Made by a program: the position numbers and the translations under genes. Below the pieces are notes generated by a model that saw only the letters and a list, made by a program, of their open reading frames with translations, did no database searches and was not told the DNA's origin. A stretch of DNA of 9,634 nucleotides from Bacillota bacterium (GTDB lineage: Bacteria; Bacillota_E; Sulfobacillia; Sulfobacillales; Sulfobacillaceae). Positions 1 to 6,443 of this stretch are shown in pieces; within the stretch, counting starts at the first letter, position 1; each line of letters starts with the position of its first letter. Location: NCBI GenBank assembly GCA_021820645.1, contig JAKADJ010000067.1, positions 1 through 9,634 of the forward strand, given 5' to 3'.

Positions 1-17
1 ACAAAATTAGGCCGAAT

Positions 18-46
18 TTTACCCAACCTAGACCCCATGCTACAAT
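18..46 (+). promoter_or_regulatory. Sigma-A type promoter of the DUF190-crcB operon
   Basis: TTTACC at 18-23 and TACAAT at 41-46 are separated by exactly 17 bases. Transcription would start near 53, leaving about 25 bases before the DUF190 start at 78. That is too short to hold a crcB-motif fluoride riboswitch between promoter and gene. The same hexamer pair with the same spacer recurs before folE. Confidence 0.6.
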
Positions 47-77
47 GAGCGAGTATCGAGTACCGGAGGTGGCAATC

Positions 78-416
78 ATGTCGGCTACAATCTCAGGGCA
101 AGCTCAACGATTAAGAATTTTTATCGGGGAATCCGACCACTATCATCATAAACCCCTCTATCACGCGATAGTCCTAAAGGCTCGTGAAATGGGTATGGCC
201 GGAGCCACGGTGATGCGGGCGTTCGAAGGTTTCGGTCCTTCGAGTCGGATTCATACGCAAAACCTCTTGGACTTATCGACGGACTTGCCTGTCGTCATCG
301 AAATCGTTGATAGTGAAGAATATATCAACAAGTTTCTACCCGTTCTCGACACGATGGTATCCGCTGGTCTCGTTACCGTGGACCCCGTCACTATTTATAA
401 ATATACACACACCTAA
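78..416 (+). CDS. DUF190 family protein (PII-like fold), companion of CrcB
   Basis: A 112-residue protein of the DUF190 family, usual length about 100-120. Family members have a PII-like ferredoxin fold and are often encoded beside crcB; their biochemical role is not settled, and a regulatory or ligand-sensing role in ion handling is only inferred. The start at 78 is chosen because GGAGGT lies at 65-70 with a 7-base spacer. The upstream in-frame ATG at 45 falls inside the -10 hexamer and has no ribosome site. Family-like features are the opening strand (RLRIFIGESD), the Gly/Ala-rich turn (MGMAGATVMRAFEGFG, about residues 38-53), the PVVIEIVD strand and a short C-terminal strand. It is the first gene of a four-gene plus-strand cluster; the next gene follows after 28 bases. 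Confidence 0.85.
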   Translation: MSATISGQAQRLRIFIGESDHYHHKPLYHAIVLKAREMGMAGATVMRAFEGFGPSSRIHTQNLLDLSTDLPVVIEIVDSEEYINKFLPVLDTMVSAGLVTVDPVTIYKYTHT

Positions 417-444
417 GGCATACGACATAAGGGGGCCCCGTGGT

Positions 445-807
445 TTGGATATCGTGTACGTGTTCTTGGGCGGAAGTGGCGGCGCCATGGCACGCTTTGG
501 GTTGAGTCAATACGTCGGTCAAAGAACCTCCGCTACCCTGCCTGTGGCCACGATGGTCATCAATAGTCTCGGATGCCTCCTGATTGGATTTCTTATAGCG
601 AGCCCTCTCGTGCATACCGTCGGACTCCTGTTGCTCGATGTGGGGTTTACGGGTGCGTTCACAACCTTTTCGACCTTTTCTTATGAGACGATCCGACTCG
701 TGGAACAAGGCGAGTTCTGGGCCGCGGTAACAAATCCAATCCTCAGTGTCGGTCTAGGACTCCTGATGGTGGTCGTGGGCACCTGGTTGGGTGGGAATTT
801 TTCGTGA
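445..807 (+). CDS. crcB: CrcB/Fluc fluoride channel subunit 1
   Basis: A 120-residue membrane protein of the CrcB/Fluc family, which exports toxic fluoride as small four-helix channel subunits in antiparallel dimers. The family signature GFTGAFTTFSTF lies at about residues 67-78. The conserved Asn of the second helix (N40 in MVINSLGCLLIGF) and the N-terminal GG..GA..R motif (residues 9-17) are present. The start is a TTG at 445, preceded by AAGGGGG at 429-435 with a 9-base spacer. The open frame extends upstream into the DUF190 gene, but that part is non-homologous and lacks a ribosome site. The stop overlaps the GTG start of the second crcB by four bases (GTGA), so translation of the two subunits is probably coupled. 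Paired unequal crcB genes usually encode the two subunits of a heterodimeric channel. Confidence 0.92.
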   Translation: MDIVYVFLGGSGGAMARFGLSQYVGQRTSATLPVATMVINSLGCLLIGFLIASPLVHTVGLLLLDVGFTGAFTTFSTFSYETIRLVEQGEFWAAVTNPILSVGLGLLMVVVGTWLGGNFS

Positions 808-1214
808 TCCGTTCGTATTTATGGGTAGGTTTAGGGGGGGGCATTGGGGCTGTCTTGCGGTATAGCCTCAGCCTAATTATTCCGAGTCAAACATTCCCTT
901 GGAGTTTTTTTGTGATCAACCTGTCCGGATCCCTCGTGATTGGTGTGGTAATGACGCTCGTAATCGATTACGCGATCCTGTCGCAAGATGCCCGTCTATT
1001 CATTGCGGTGGGAATCCTCGGGGGATATACCACGTTTTCTACGTTCACCTATGGGCTCTACCATCTCCTATTACAAAACTTAGTAGGGCGGAGTATTCTA
1101 TATGGAGCAGGAAGTATTCTCGGTGGGCTCTTGGCCACGGTGCTGGGCATGTCACTAGCCCGAGCCTGGATCGAGTGGCGTCAATCCGAATCGGAGGATC
1201 CTGATGAAACCTAA
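804..1214 (+). CDS. crcB: CrcB/Fluc fluoride channel subunit 2
   Basis: A 136-residue second CrcB/Fluc subunit, starting at the GTG of the GTGA overlap with the first crcB; GGGTGGGA just upstream can serve as ribosome site. It carries GGGIGAVLRY (residues 11-20), FFVINLSGSLVIG with the conserved Asn near residue 39, and ILGGYTTFSTF at about residues 71-81. Four hydrophobic segments are visible. It diverges clearly from its partner and has an acidic, hydrophilic tail (last 15 residues, ESEDPDET) that the first copy lacks. Such asymmetry is expected of opposite-topology partners, although charge-bias topology was not calculated. It is co-transcribed with DUF190 and the first crcB. No terminator is seen before the methyltransferase gene that follows. 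Confidence 0.92.
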   Translation: MIRSYLWVGLGGGIGAVLRYSLSLIIPSQTFPWSFFVINLSGSLVIGVVMTLVIDYAILSQDARLFIAVGILGGYTTFSTFTYGLYHLLLQNLVGRSILYGAGSILGGLLATVLGMSLARAWIEWRQSESEDPDET

Positions 1215-1262
1215 ATCTAGAAGCCCGTGGTGGGTCTACCCACGACAAGGACTGATGCTCTC

Positions 1263-2093
1263 ATGATGACCGATCCGGATTTCTTAGAAAGAGCCTACGG
1301 TACGACGGATGGTCTGACGATTCGGATCCGGGCTCAAGAACTCTACGGGACCGGAACAGGCTCGATCTTTGATGAAATGACAGCATGGGCCTTAGCCGCT
1401 GCCCCCTGCCACGCCATCTTAGATATCGGCATGGGAACCGGCAAGTGGTACCAAAGCGTGCGTAGCCTTTGCCCTCCCACTGTACGCTATACCGGTTTGG
1501 ATGCGTCGATGGCGATGGTATCCACGATGCAACAAGAAACCGCAGGCGATTCCCGGTCCACACTGTGTCATGGCGATGCCGAAAATTTACCGTTCGAGGA
1601 TGACTCTTTTGACTGGGTCGGTCTACACTTCATGCTCTACCATGTAAAGCATCCCCGAGTGGCATTGCGTGAAGCGTGGAGAGTGACTAAGCCCGGTGGC
1701 TTGGTGTTGACCCTAGCCCATGGATCCAACTCGCTACAAAGTCTCCTCGCGATCCATACTCAAGCCGTAGAACATTGCCTCGGCCGCCCGCTTCCCTTAA
1801 CCATCCACACCTACAACTTGGATCATGGAGCCGATAATTTTCCCGACCCTTCCATGGTGGCTTCGGAGCGCCGGGCATCTGGCCTACGGTTCCCCGATGT
1901 CAACTCAGCCCTAGCCTATTATGGCAGCGGTTTTTGGCAACGGGGTTTGACAGACCCAGAACTACAAGATCCCGGTGTGAAACGCTGTCTTTTCGATTTC
2001 GTCGCAAAGACCTTACACACCATCATCGGTCAAGTTGGCTACTTTGACGTCCCGGGCCATAGCGGATGGCTATGGGTGCGCAAACCCACTTAA
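1263..2093 (+). CDS. Class I SAM-dependent methyltransferase (UbiE/Methyltransf_11 type), substrate unknown
   Basis: A 276-residue Rossmann-fold methyltransferase. Motif I is LDIGMGTGK (about residues 53-61), the acidic residue after strand 2 is the D of TGLDAS (residue 80), motif II is GDAENLPF followed by DSFDW (about 104-118), and TKPGG at 142-146 is the usual post-motif. The C-terminal third (HGADNFPDP to the GHSGWLWV end) is specific and I do not recognise its substrate. The start is uncertain. ATG codons at 1263 and 1266 follow AAGGA at 1247-1251 with an 11-base spacer, while an in-frame GTG at 1227 would add 12 residues but has only a weak site. A small hairpin, GTGGG-TCTA-CCCAC (1230-1243), lies just before the ribosome site. 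It probably shares the crcB transcript (48-base gap), but a role in fluoride resistance is not established. Confidence 0.8.
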   Translation: MMTDPDFLERAYGTTDGLTIRIRAQELYGTGTGSIFDEMTAWALAAAPCHAILDIGMGTGKWYQSVRSLCPPTVRYTGLDASMAMVSTMQQETAGDSRSTLCHGDAENLPFEDDSFDWVGLHFMLYHVKHPRVALREAWRVTKPGGLVLTLAHGSNSLQSLLAIHTQAVEHCLGRPLPLTIHTYNLDHGADNFPDPSMVASERRASGLRFPDVNSALAYYGSGFWQRGLTDPELQDPGVKRCLFDFVAKTLHTIIGQVGYFDVPGHSGWLWVRKPT

Positions 2094-2094
2094 C

Positions 2095-2440
2095 AAACTC
2101 TGGTCGCGTGAGTCGCCACTCCCGCGTGGGGTGTTCGAGGACTTTGGTTTGACTCGCGGACTAGCCCCTGGCGAGTATGTGGCAGGAATCGGCGGGGGAT
2201 TAATTTTACCCTACACAGTTCGTGGCGTTAGCCGACACCATCGAAGCGGGGATGGTAGGCACTGTGATTCGGCCCACCCCGATCACCTGACACCCAGGTC
2301 TTCTCGGCGCGACTCGATGCGAACCTACCGCAAACCGTTCAGGAGGCGCTGGCTCCCAACATTAGTCCATACACCCCCCGAGCCTGCGACACGGCCGGAC
2401 CGTCGGGAGCGCTCCCCCTGTCGGACACGAAGGATTCCTA
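2095..2440 (+). pseudogene. Possible decayed gene remnant, frameshifted, unidentified
   Basis: No intact gene is present, yet plausible coding text continues across frame changes. One frame gives FEDFGLTRGLAPGEYV followed by GIGGGLILPYT up to about 2215. The next gives FVALADTIEAGMVGTVIR (about 2219-2275) up to TGA at 2288-2290. A third gives TQVFSARLDANLPQTVQEAL and APNISPYTP (about 2292-2375). The Gly-rich hydrophobic stretch and the following segments resemble, weakly, the end of a drug-proton antiporter (DHA2-type MFS), but that is only an impression. It would need at least two frameshifts and has no start or promoter. Non-coding DNA read by chance remains possible. Confidence 0.25.
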
Positions 2441-2542
2441 GATTCCTGGTTTTCATGAATGATGTGTGGAACTCTTTGAAGATTCGCATAGGATGGGGAT
2501 ACATTCTCTCGAGAGGAATTTCCCGAGGACCAAGCCATCAGA

Positions 2543-2571
2543 TTTACCCCTCTCTTGAGTTGTAGTACAAT
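2543..2571 (+). promoter_or_regulatory. Sigma-A type promoter of folE
   Basis: TTTACC at 2543-2548 and TACAAT at 2566-2571 are separated by 17 bases, identical in hexamers and spacing to the promoter before DUF190. Transcription would begin near 2578, about 195 bases before the folE start. Confidence 0.5.
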
Positions 2572-2577
2572 TTTTAA

Positions 2578-2772
2578 GCGTCATCGTCCTAGTTGTACGT
2601 GTATGGTTAGAATTTGAGATTTCGGAACGTATAGTGCCCACATTGAGCCACGACTCTCCCTAGCGAATCCAATCTCATGAAGCCATGCTCGTTGTGGCAT
2701 GGAAACTGTGATGCGTCATCTAAATGCGTGGCATGCCGTAATACACTACACCAAGAGAGAAGGAAAGATTCC
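2578..2772 (+). other. Long untranslated leader of folE with inverted repeats
   Basis: Between the predicted transcription start and folE lie several self-complementary segments. TGAGATT (2615-2621) pairs with AATCTCA (2671-2677). CCATGC (2683-2688) pairs with GCATGG (2697-2702). The palindrome GGCATGCC (2730-2737) could also compete for the GGCATG segment. I do not recognise a known riboswitch class: the tetrahydrofolate and preQ1 consensus motifs were not seen. An in-frame ATG at 2677 would add 32 residues with four cysteines to FolE, but it lacks a ribosome site. Confidence 0.3.
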
Positions 2773-3396
2773 ATGTCACAACGTTTGGGAGTACATCCGT
2801 CGCGGGCCAGTGCACTCGCACCAGTGACCGCTGTAGACCACGAAAAATTGGAGCACGCGGTCCGTCTAATTTTAGAAGCGATCGGTGAGGATCCCGACCG
2901 CGAAGGGCTCATGGACACCCCAAAGCGGGTCGCTCGGATGTACGAAGAGATTTTTTCCGGCCTTCACAGTAATCCAAGCGATGAACTATCAGCGCGCTTC
3001 CACGTCGAGCACAATGAGCTGGTTCTGGTCAAAGATATTACGTTTTATTCGGCGTGCGAGCACCACTTACTTCCCTTTTACGGTCAGGCCCACGTCGCCT
3101 ATCTTCCTGCCGATGGTGTGGTCACCGGACTATCGAAGTTGGCCCGCCTCGTAGACCAAGTGGCTAAACGCCCTCAAATACAAGAACGCATGACCAACAC
3201 CATCGCGACGGTTCTTCACGAAACCCTAGAGCCCCAAGGCGTCATGGTTGTCATTGAAGCGGAGCACCTCTGTATGACCATGAGAGGCATTAAGAAACCT
3301 GGAAGTCAAACTATTACCATGGCTTCACGTGGGCTATACGACCATGATCTGAATAAACAGGACCAGGTACTGCGGATGTTAAACCTCCGTGCCTAA
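2773..3396 (+). CDS. folE: GTP cyclohydrolase I
   Basis: A 207-residue type I GTP cyclohydrolase. It converts GTP to 7,8-dihydroneopterin triphosphate, the first step toward folate (and, in many bacteria, a precursor for queuosine). The zinc-site signature [12 protein letters not shown] is present, with ligands C95 and H98, and the third ligand is C167 in [18 protein letters not shown] and the RPQIQERMT helix are also typical, as is the N-terminal [19 protein letters not shown]. The length is normal for the family. The start at 2773 is chosen for GAAGGA (2759-2764) with an 8-base spacer. An upstream in-frame ATG at 2677 is not supported. No other folate gene is adjacent, so folE seems to stand alone behind its own promoter and long leader. 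Its 3' end faces darA with only 12 bases between stops. Confidence 0.95.
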   Translation: MSQRLGVHPSRASALAPVTAVDHEKLEHAVRLILEAIGEDPDREGLMDTPKRVARMYEEIFSGLHSNPSDELSARFHVEHNELVLVKDITFYSACEHHLLPFYGQAHVAYLPADGVVTGLSKLARLVDQVAKRPQIQERMTNTIATVLHETLEPQGVMVVIEAEHLCMTMRGIKKPGSQTITMASRGLYDHDLNKQDQVLRMLNLRA

Positions 3397-3408
3397 CCCA
3401 TCAGGCCG

Positions 3409-3732
3409 TCAAATTTTACGAAATTGGTCCAGATTCATCACGAAGATTGTGGCACCGCCAATGAGCACTTTTGCTGGAGCCGCATAGGCGTCGGCATGGA
3501 GTGCTCCATGGCCAGGTCGGTGCAATTGCTCGCGTTCTTTACAAGATTTTTCGACGATCCCCAGCACGGTATCCACCTGGTCGTCTTCAATTCCGATGAC
3601 AAGGGTGGTATTCCCGGCGCGAAGAAACCCTCCCGTAGTATTCAGTCGGGTGTGAGGGATTTTAGCCTCTAATAACGCAGCGGTCAGGTTTTCTCGATCC
3701 GCATTTTGTACAATGGCGACGATCATTTTCAC
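3409..3732 (-). CDS. darA: Cyclic-di-AMP receptor, DarA/PstA (YaaQ) family
   Basis: A 107-residue PII-like protein of the DarA/PstA family (formerly DUF970), a trimeric cytosolic receptor that binds cyclic di-AMP in Firmicutes. The match to the Bacillus protein (about 109 residues) runs the full length: MKMIVAIVQ at the start, TTGGFLRAGNTTLVIGIED in the middle, KEREQ, and GGATIFVMNLDQF at the end. I choose the GTG at 3732, because GGAGG (3742-3746, read on the minus strand) is 9 bases upstream and the resulting VKMIVAIVQ matches the family's usual first residues. An ATG two codons later and an upstream ATG at 3786 are less well placed. In Bacillus the gene lies near tmk and holB. Here it is alone, convergent with folE, so the usual context is lost. 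Its effector is unknown. Confidence 0.93.
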   Translation of the reverse strand: MKMIVAIVQNADRENLTAALLEAKIPHTRLNTTGGFLRAGNTTLVIGIEDDQVDTVLGIVEKSCKEREQLHRPGHGALHADAYAAPAKVLIGGATIFVMNLDQFRKI

Positions 3733-3790
3733 GATTTGAGGCCTCCTGGTGTGGGTCACGGCCACTATGAGCCGTGTGGCACTCACAGAA

Positions 3791-3819
3791 ATCCTATGCG
3801 TTCCCCCAAAATATCACAA
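3791..3819 (-). promoter_or_regulatory. Candidate sigma-A promoter of darA
   Basis: Read on the minus strand, TTGTGA (3819-3814) and TAGGAT (3796-3791) are separated by 17 bases. Each hexamer matches four of six consensus bases. Transcription would start near 3784, giving a leader of about 52 bases before the GTG start. The 186-base gap between darA and the TPR gene holds nothing else I can identify. Confidence 0.35.
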
Positions 3820-3918
3820 AATTTGTAAGCGAGTCCAGTCACCACGATCGCATCCGTGGCCCAAATGAATTAGTAACCCGCAGTAAGAGCTAGTAGATTT
3901 TAGCCCGTCGCGACATTC

Positions 3919-4443
3919 CTAGTCTTTCGACGGCACCGGCCAGGATTCCGTCAGGTGATCGCAATAGTACTGAAGGGTTTTGCGGTATGGCGTGAACTCC
4001 GTGTGCGTGACTTCTCGAATGGTCACCTCTAATATTTGGCGGAGCGCATCAGCTGGGTTACCATCTTGAAACAGCGTTAAACCATAAAAGACACGCATAC
4101 TGGGATGACTCGGGAATTCGGCCAGTCCCTCTTCCAGCACCTTGCGAGATTCCCAGGTTCTTCCTAACACTTTTAGACTACTCCCAAGCCCAATGTAAGC
4201 GTCCGCCCTTTGGCTGATATCGAGTCCAAGATCAAAAGCTCGTTGGTAGTATCCGATGGCCTCCATTTCTTCGCCGAGATTATCCAGAGTAAATGCCATC
4301 TCCAGCACCAATCGTGGATTATCTCCTTCAGCCTCCAACCATGCAGCCAGCTGATCCTTGGCTTCCTGATACCGACCCTTAGACTTCAAGTGGCGAATAA
4401 TGGTTAAGTCCGGCCCTTCAGGCATTCCATATCCCCCGATCAT
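3919..4443 (-). CDS. Tetratricopeptide repeat protein (TPR_5-like)
   Basis: A predicted 174-residue soluble protein made mainly of TPR-like helix pairs. Visible repeats include GRYQEAKDQLAAWLEAEG, LGEEMEAIGYYQRAFDLG, LGRTWESRKVLEEGLAEFP and FQDGNPADALRQILEVTI. The segment YIGLGSSLKVLGRT to YGLTLFQDGNPADAL resembles the TPR_5 family (short Firmicutes proteins). There is no signal peptide or membrane segment. TPR proteins act as binding scaffolds; the partner is unknown. The start is uncertain. ATG at 4443 follows AGAGGA with an 8-base spacer on the minus strand and is preferred. ATG at 4425 also has GGGGGA upstream, and ATG at 4521 has no good site. It is divergent from the DsrE-like gene across a 186-base region. 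A -10-like TAGAAT at 4475-4470 (minus) lacks a well spaced -35. Confidence 0.8.
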   Translation of the reverse strand: MIGGYGMPEGPDLTIIRHLKSKGRYQEAKDQLAAWLEAEGDNPRLVLEMAFTLDNLGEEMEAIGYYQRAFDLGLDISQRADAYIGLGSSLKVLGRTWESRKVLEEGLAEFPSHPSMRVFYGLTLFQDGNPADALRQILEVTIREVTHTEFTPYRKTLQYYCDHLTESWPVPSKD

Positions 4444-4546
4444 CCATGCTATCCTCTCCATTTTACCCAATTCTATCCAACACCGATAGGGGGGGTGCCA
4501 ATTGACGCCGGGAACAGCCACCAGAGGCCTCTTGGGGAGACTGTTT

Positions 4547-4576
4547 TTGAGTTATGGTCTACTTGCACGGTATAAT
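4547..4576 (+). promoter_or_regulatory. Sigma-A type promoter of the DsrE-like gene
   Basis: A perfect TATAAT (4571-4576) lies 18 bases after TTGAGT (4547-4552). Transcription would start near 4583, about 47 bases before the start codon at 4630. A strong ribosome site GAGGAGGT (4617-4624) follows. Confidence 0.6.
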
Positions 4577-4629
4577 TGCTCTGAGTAATATGAAGCCGAT
4601 CCATTGGATTCCTTACGAGGAGGTCTCTC

Positions 4630-4974
4630 ATGCCATCTCCGGGTGTTGTAGTTCACATTAATGAATCGAGCTCCGCCAAACAGGGGGCCGTGTTGCGTAA
4701 CGTAAAGAATTTAATCCGTGAAATGCCCGATCTTCCCGTCGAACTCGTCGTTCAAGGAGATGCTATCTCCATAGCTCTCATGAAAAGCAATCCCTACCTA
4801 GAAGAGGTTCAAAACCTTCAAGAGCAGGGGCTCCAGGTCTCCGTGTGTCACAATACCATGCGGGCCAAACATATTGACGAGTCCGACTTGCTGCCGCACG
4901 CCATGGTCGTGCCGTCGGCCATGGGACGATTAGTGACGCAGCAACAGGCCGGATTCGCCTATATAAAGCCCTAG
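4630..4974 (+). CDS. DsrE/DsrF-like family protein
   Basis: A 114-residue protein of the DsrE/F-like family, a small alpha/beta fold related to proteins of sulfur relay and sulfur oxidation. The layout is typical: strand GVVVHINES, a helix with LRNVKNLIREMP, strand VELVVQGDAISIAL, NPYLEEVQNLQEQGLQV, then VCHNTMRAK with the conserved cysteine at residue 73, and a final VVPSAMGRLV...GFAYIKP. In sulfur-transfer members an equivalent cysteine carries persulfide. Whether this one does is an inference, though a sulfur-handling role would suit a sulfur-metabolising host. The start is certain: ATG at 4630 with GAGGAGGT just upstream, behind its own promoter. It appears monocistronic. Its stop is 10 bases from that of the convergent ABC-F gene, with no terminator visible between. 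Confidence 0.85.
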   Translation: MPSPGVVVHINESSSAKQGAVLRNVKNLIREMPDLPVELVVQGDAISIALMKSNPYLEEVQNLQEQGLQVSVCHNTMRAKHIDESDLLPHAMVVPSAMGRLVTQQQAGFAYIKP

Positions 4975-4984
4975 TCACCCCGAT

Positions 4985-6349
4985 TTAGGGTACCGAGGTA
5001 ACCGCCACGGTGCCCTGATCCACGTGCCATCGAATGCTAAGACCTAAACTATTACATAGCGTCTCGTGGTGAGATACCACCACCAACGTTCCGGGATATC
5101 GCCTAAGCCCGCGGCAAATGGCCTCTAAACTATCCTCATCAAGATGATGTTCCGGTTCATCCAGAATGAGCGTGGGTACCCCCGTCGCGGTGAGGCGCGA
5201 GAGGTTTAACCGCATGCGTTCCCCATCGCTTAACTCAGATACCTGTTGGGACAAGTGTTTCGCACTAAAACCATAGGCTTGCAGCCAGGCGCGGTCGCGC
5301 CCCATCGGAAGCCGGATGCCTCGTCTAAAATAGGTCAAGACATCCGTCGTTTCAGCATCTACCACTTGATAAAGTCGGCCTATGGTCCCGAGTGGCCCGT
5401 GAAAATACCCGGCGCGGCGTCCAACATTTCCACACATGGCGCCGAGTAAAGACGTCTTGCCGCTTCCATTAGGTCCCGTTACCCGAACACGATCACCGCC
5501 CTTAAGGGTCAACCAGAGATGGCGAAGCAGCGGATGCGTCCACCCCACCTCCCCATCCTCTACCCGCCACACCACCCGGGGCACGACTTCTATATGGTCC
5601 CAAGTAAAGCGTAGCGAATGGGCATCTAAGGGCGCTTTTAGGTACTCCTCAGATTCCATGCGATGCGTCAAACGCATCTCCCGACTCTTAGCTTTTTTGG
5701 CAACCTTTTTTGCCAGACGCCGTTGACCACTGTCGATAGTCCCAGATTCGGTCCGCCTCGCCTGCTCTTTAGTCGCTTGAATGTCTGTAAATAGCCTTCT
5801 GGTCTCCCGTTCTTGGGCCTCAAAGGCGCGTCGATAGGCCTGTTCTTGCTGTTCCACCATCTGAAGCGCAAATTCTGGAGGGCCGCCAAAGTCTTCAATG
5901 ACGTGATTGCGGATCCACCAAGTGCGTGTAGCCACCTGGTTTAAAAACGCCAGGTCGTGGCTGACAATGATTTGTAGGCTATGGCTTAATCGCAACAGCC
6001 ATCGGGCTAGCGCTTCTTGATGGGTGTCATCCAAATGTCGAGTCGGTTCGTCCAGCAAGATGAATCGGGGGTCGGTTCTGAGGCATGCCTCAAGGGTCAT
6101 CCAGGCTCGTTGTCCCCACGAGCCAGTGAGTCCTGGATCGGGGTCGTGGTACCATGCCGGATCGCCGAAAGGGTTCCGGATCGATCCCTGGTCGGGACGC
6201 AATGCCCCGGCGAGGATTTTTAGCAGAGTAGTCTTACCGGTGCCGTTGGCGCCGATAAGGGCAATCGGTTCTCCAGCTTCCGCAGTCAGAGAAACCTTCT
6301 GATACAAGTTCACGCCGTCGATCTGTTTGGTTATATTCGATAATCGCAA
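4985..6349 (-). CDS. ABC-F family ATPase, antibiotic-resistance (Vga/Msr/Lsa-like) architecture
   Basis: A 454-residue soluble twin-ATPase protein without membrane segments, so of the ABC-F class that works on the ribosome. In the first domain Walker A is GANGTGKT (about residues 33-40), Walker B FILLDEPTRHLD (96-107) and the H-loop SHD (near 131). In the second domain Walker A is GPNGSGKT (292-299), the signature LSDGE (373-377), Walker B LILDEPEHHLD (394-404) and the H-loop SHH (near 427). Both catalytic glutamates are present. The linker (about 164-239) is charged and helical, with a basic tip (RRLAKKVAKKAK), as in the P-site tRNA interaction motif. Only about 34 residues separate Walker A from the signature in domain 1, against about 74 in domain 2; Vga and Msr proteins show this shortening. 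The domain 1 signature is degenerate (LTGSWGQ). The preferred start is TTG at 6349, six bases after GGGGTGAT. Confidence 0.88.
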   Translation of the reverse strand: MRLSNITKQIDGVNLYQKVSLTAEAGEPIALIGANGTGKTTLLKILAGALRPDQGSIRNPFGDPAWYHDPDPGLTGSWGQRAWMTLEACLRTDPRFILLDEPTRHLDDTHQEALARWLLRLSHSLQIIVSHDLAFLNQVATRTWWIRNHVIEDFGGPPEFALQMVEQQEQAYRRAFEAQERETRRLFTDIQATKEQARRTESGTIDSGQRRLAKKVAKKAKSREMRLTHRMESEEYLKAPLDAHSLRFTWDHIEVVPRVVWRVEDGEVGWTHPLLRHLWLTLKGGDRVRVTGPNGSGKTSLLGAMCGNVGRRAGYFHGPLGTIGRLYQVVDAETTDVLTYFRRGIRLPMGRDRAWLQAYGFSAKHLSQQVSELSDGERMRLNLSRLTATGVPTLILDEPEHHLDEDSLEAICRGLRRYPGTLVVVSHHETLCNSLGLSIRWHVDQGTVAVTSVP

Positions 6350-6365
6350 CAAATTATCACCCCAC

Positions 6366-6399
6366 AAAAAGGGGCCGTCCACATCCGTTGTGGCCCCTT
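6366..6399 (-). terminator. Intrinsic terminator (attenuator) in the leader of the ABC-F gene
   Basis: On the minus strand AAGGGGCC (6399-6392) pairs perfectly with GGCCCCTT (6376-6369) around a 15-base loop, and the 3' arm runs straight into TTTTT (6370-6366). The ABC-F ribosome site GGGGTGAT begins two bases later (6363-6356). A terminator between promoter and gene, next to the ribosome site, implies regulation by premature termination. A short reading frame ends on its first bases. Confidence 0.7.
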
Positions 6400-6427
6400 A
6401 GGATTTGATGTGGGCTGAAAACTTCAT
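6398..6427 (-). CDS. Candidate leader peptide MKFSAHIKS of the ABC-F attenuator
   Basis: A nine-codon reading frame, MKFSAHIKS then TAA. The stop codon uses the first two bases of the terminator's 5' arm, so a ribosome halted anywhere in this frame would touch the hairpin. GAGGGG (6444-6439) lies 11 bases before the ATG, and a closer GGTG lies at 6436-6433. Leader peptides of similar length regulate msr, vga-like and erm genes by drug-induced stalling. This sequence matches no leader peptide I can recall. It is coding only if translated; the evidence is position and ribosome site. Confidence 0.45.
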   Translation of the reverse strand: MKFSAHIKS

Positions 6428-6443
6428 GTTGACACCATCCCCT

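Noticed and set aside
45..77. Upstream ATG at 45 as start of the DUF190 protein
   Set aside because: It lies inside the TACAAT hexamer and has no ribosome site, whereas ATG at 78 has GGAGGT at ideal distance and fits the family length.
307..444. N-terminal extension of the first CrcB by 46 residues
   Set aside because: This part is an alternative frame of the DUF190 gene and not CrcB-like; TTG at 445 has AAGGGGG nine bases upstream.
2405..2416. 12-base palindrome GGGAGCGCTCCC, and a second palindrome CTCTCGAGAG at 2506-2515
   Set aside because: No T-run, no promoter next to the first, no repeated copies; not distinguishable from chance.
2453..2641. Minus-strand 62-residue open frame, and the plus-strand frame from ATG 2456
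   Set aside because: No ribosome site, no recognisable domain, low-complexity Ser/Thr content; they cover the folE promoter region and look like chance.
2677..2772. Cysteine-rich 32-residue N-terminal extension of FolE
   Set aside because: No ribosome site at 2677; a strong one stands before 2773; an open stretch of this length arises often by chance.
6350..6382. GTG at 6382 as start of the ABC-F protein
   Set aside because: It sits inside the terminator hairpin and adds eleven residues not seen in the family; TTG at 6349 has a near-perfect GGGGTGAT site and fits the usual first strand.
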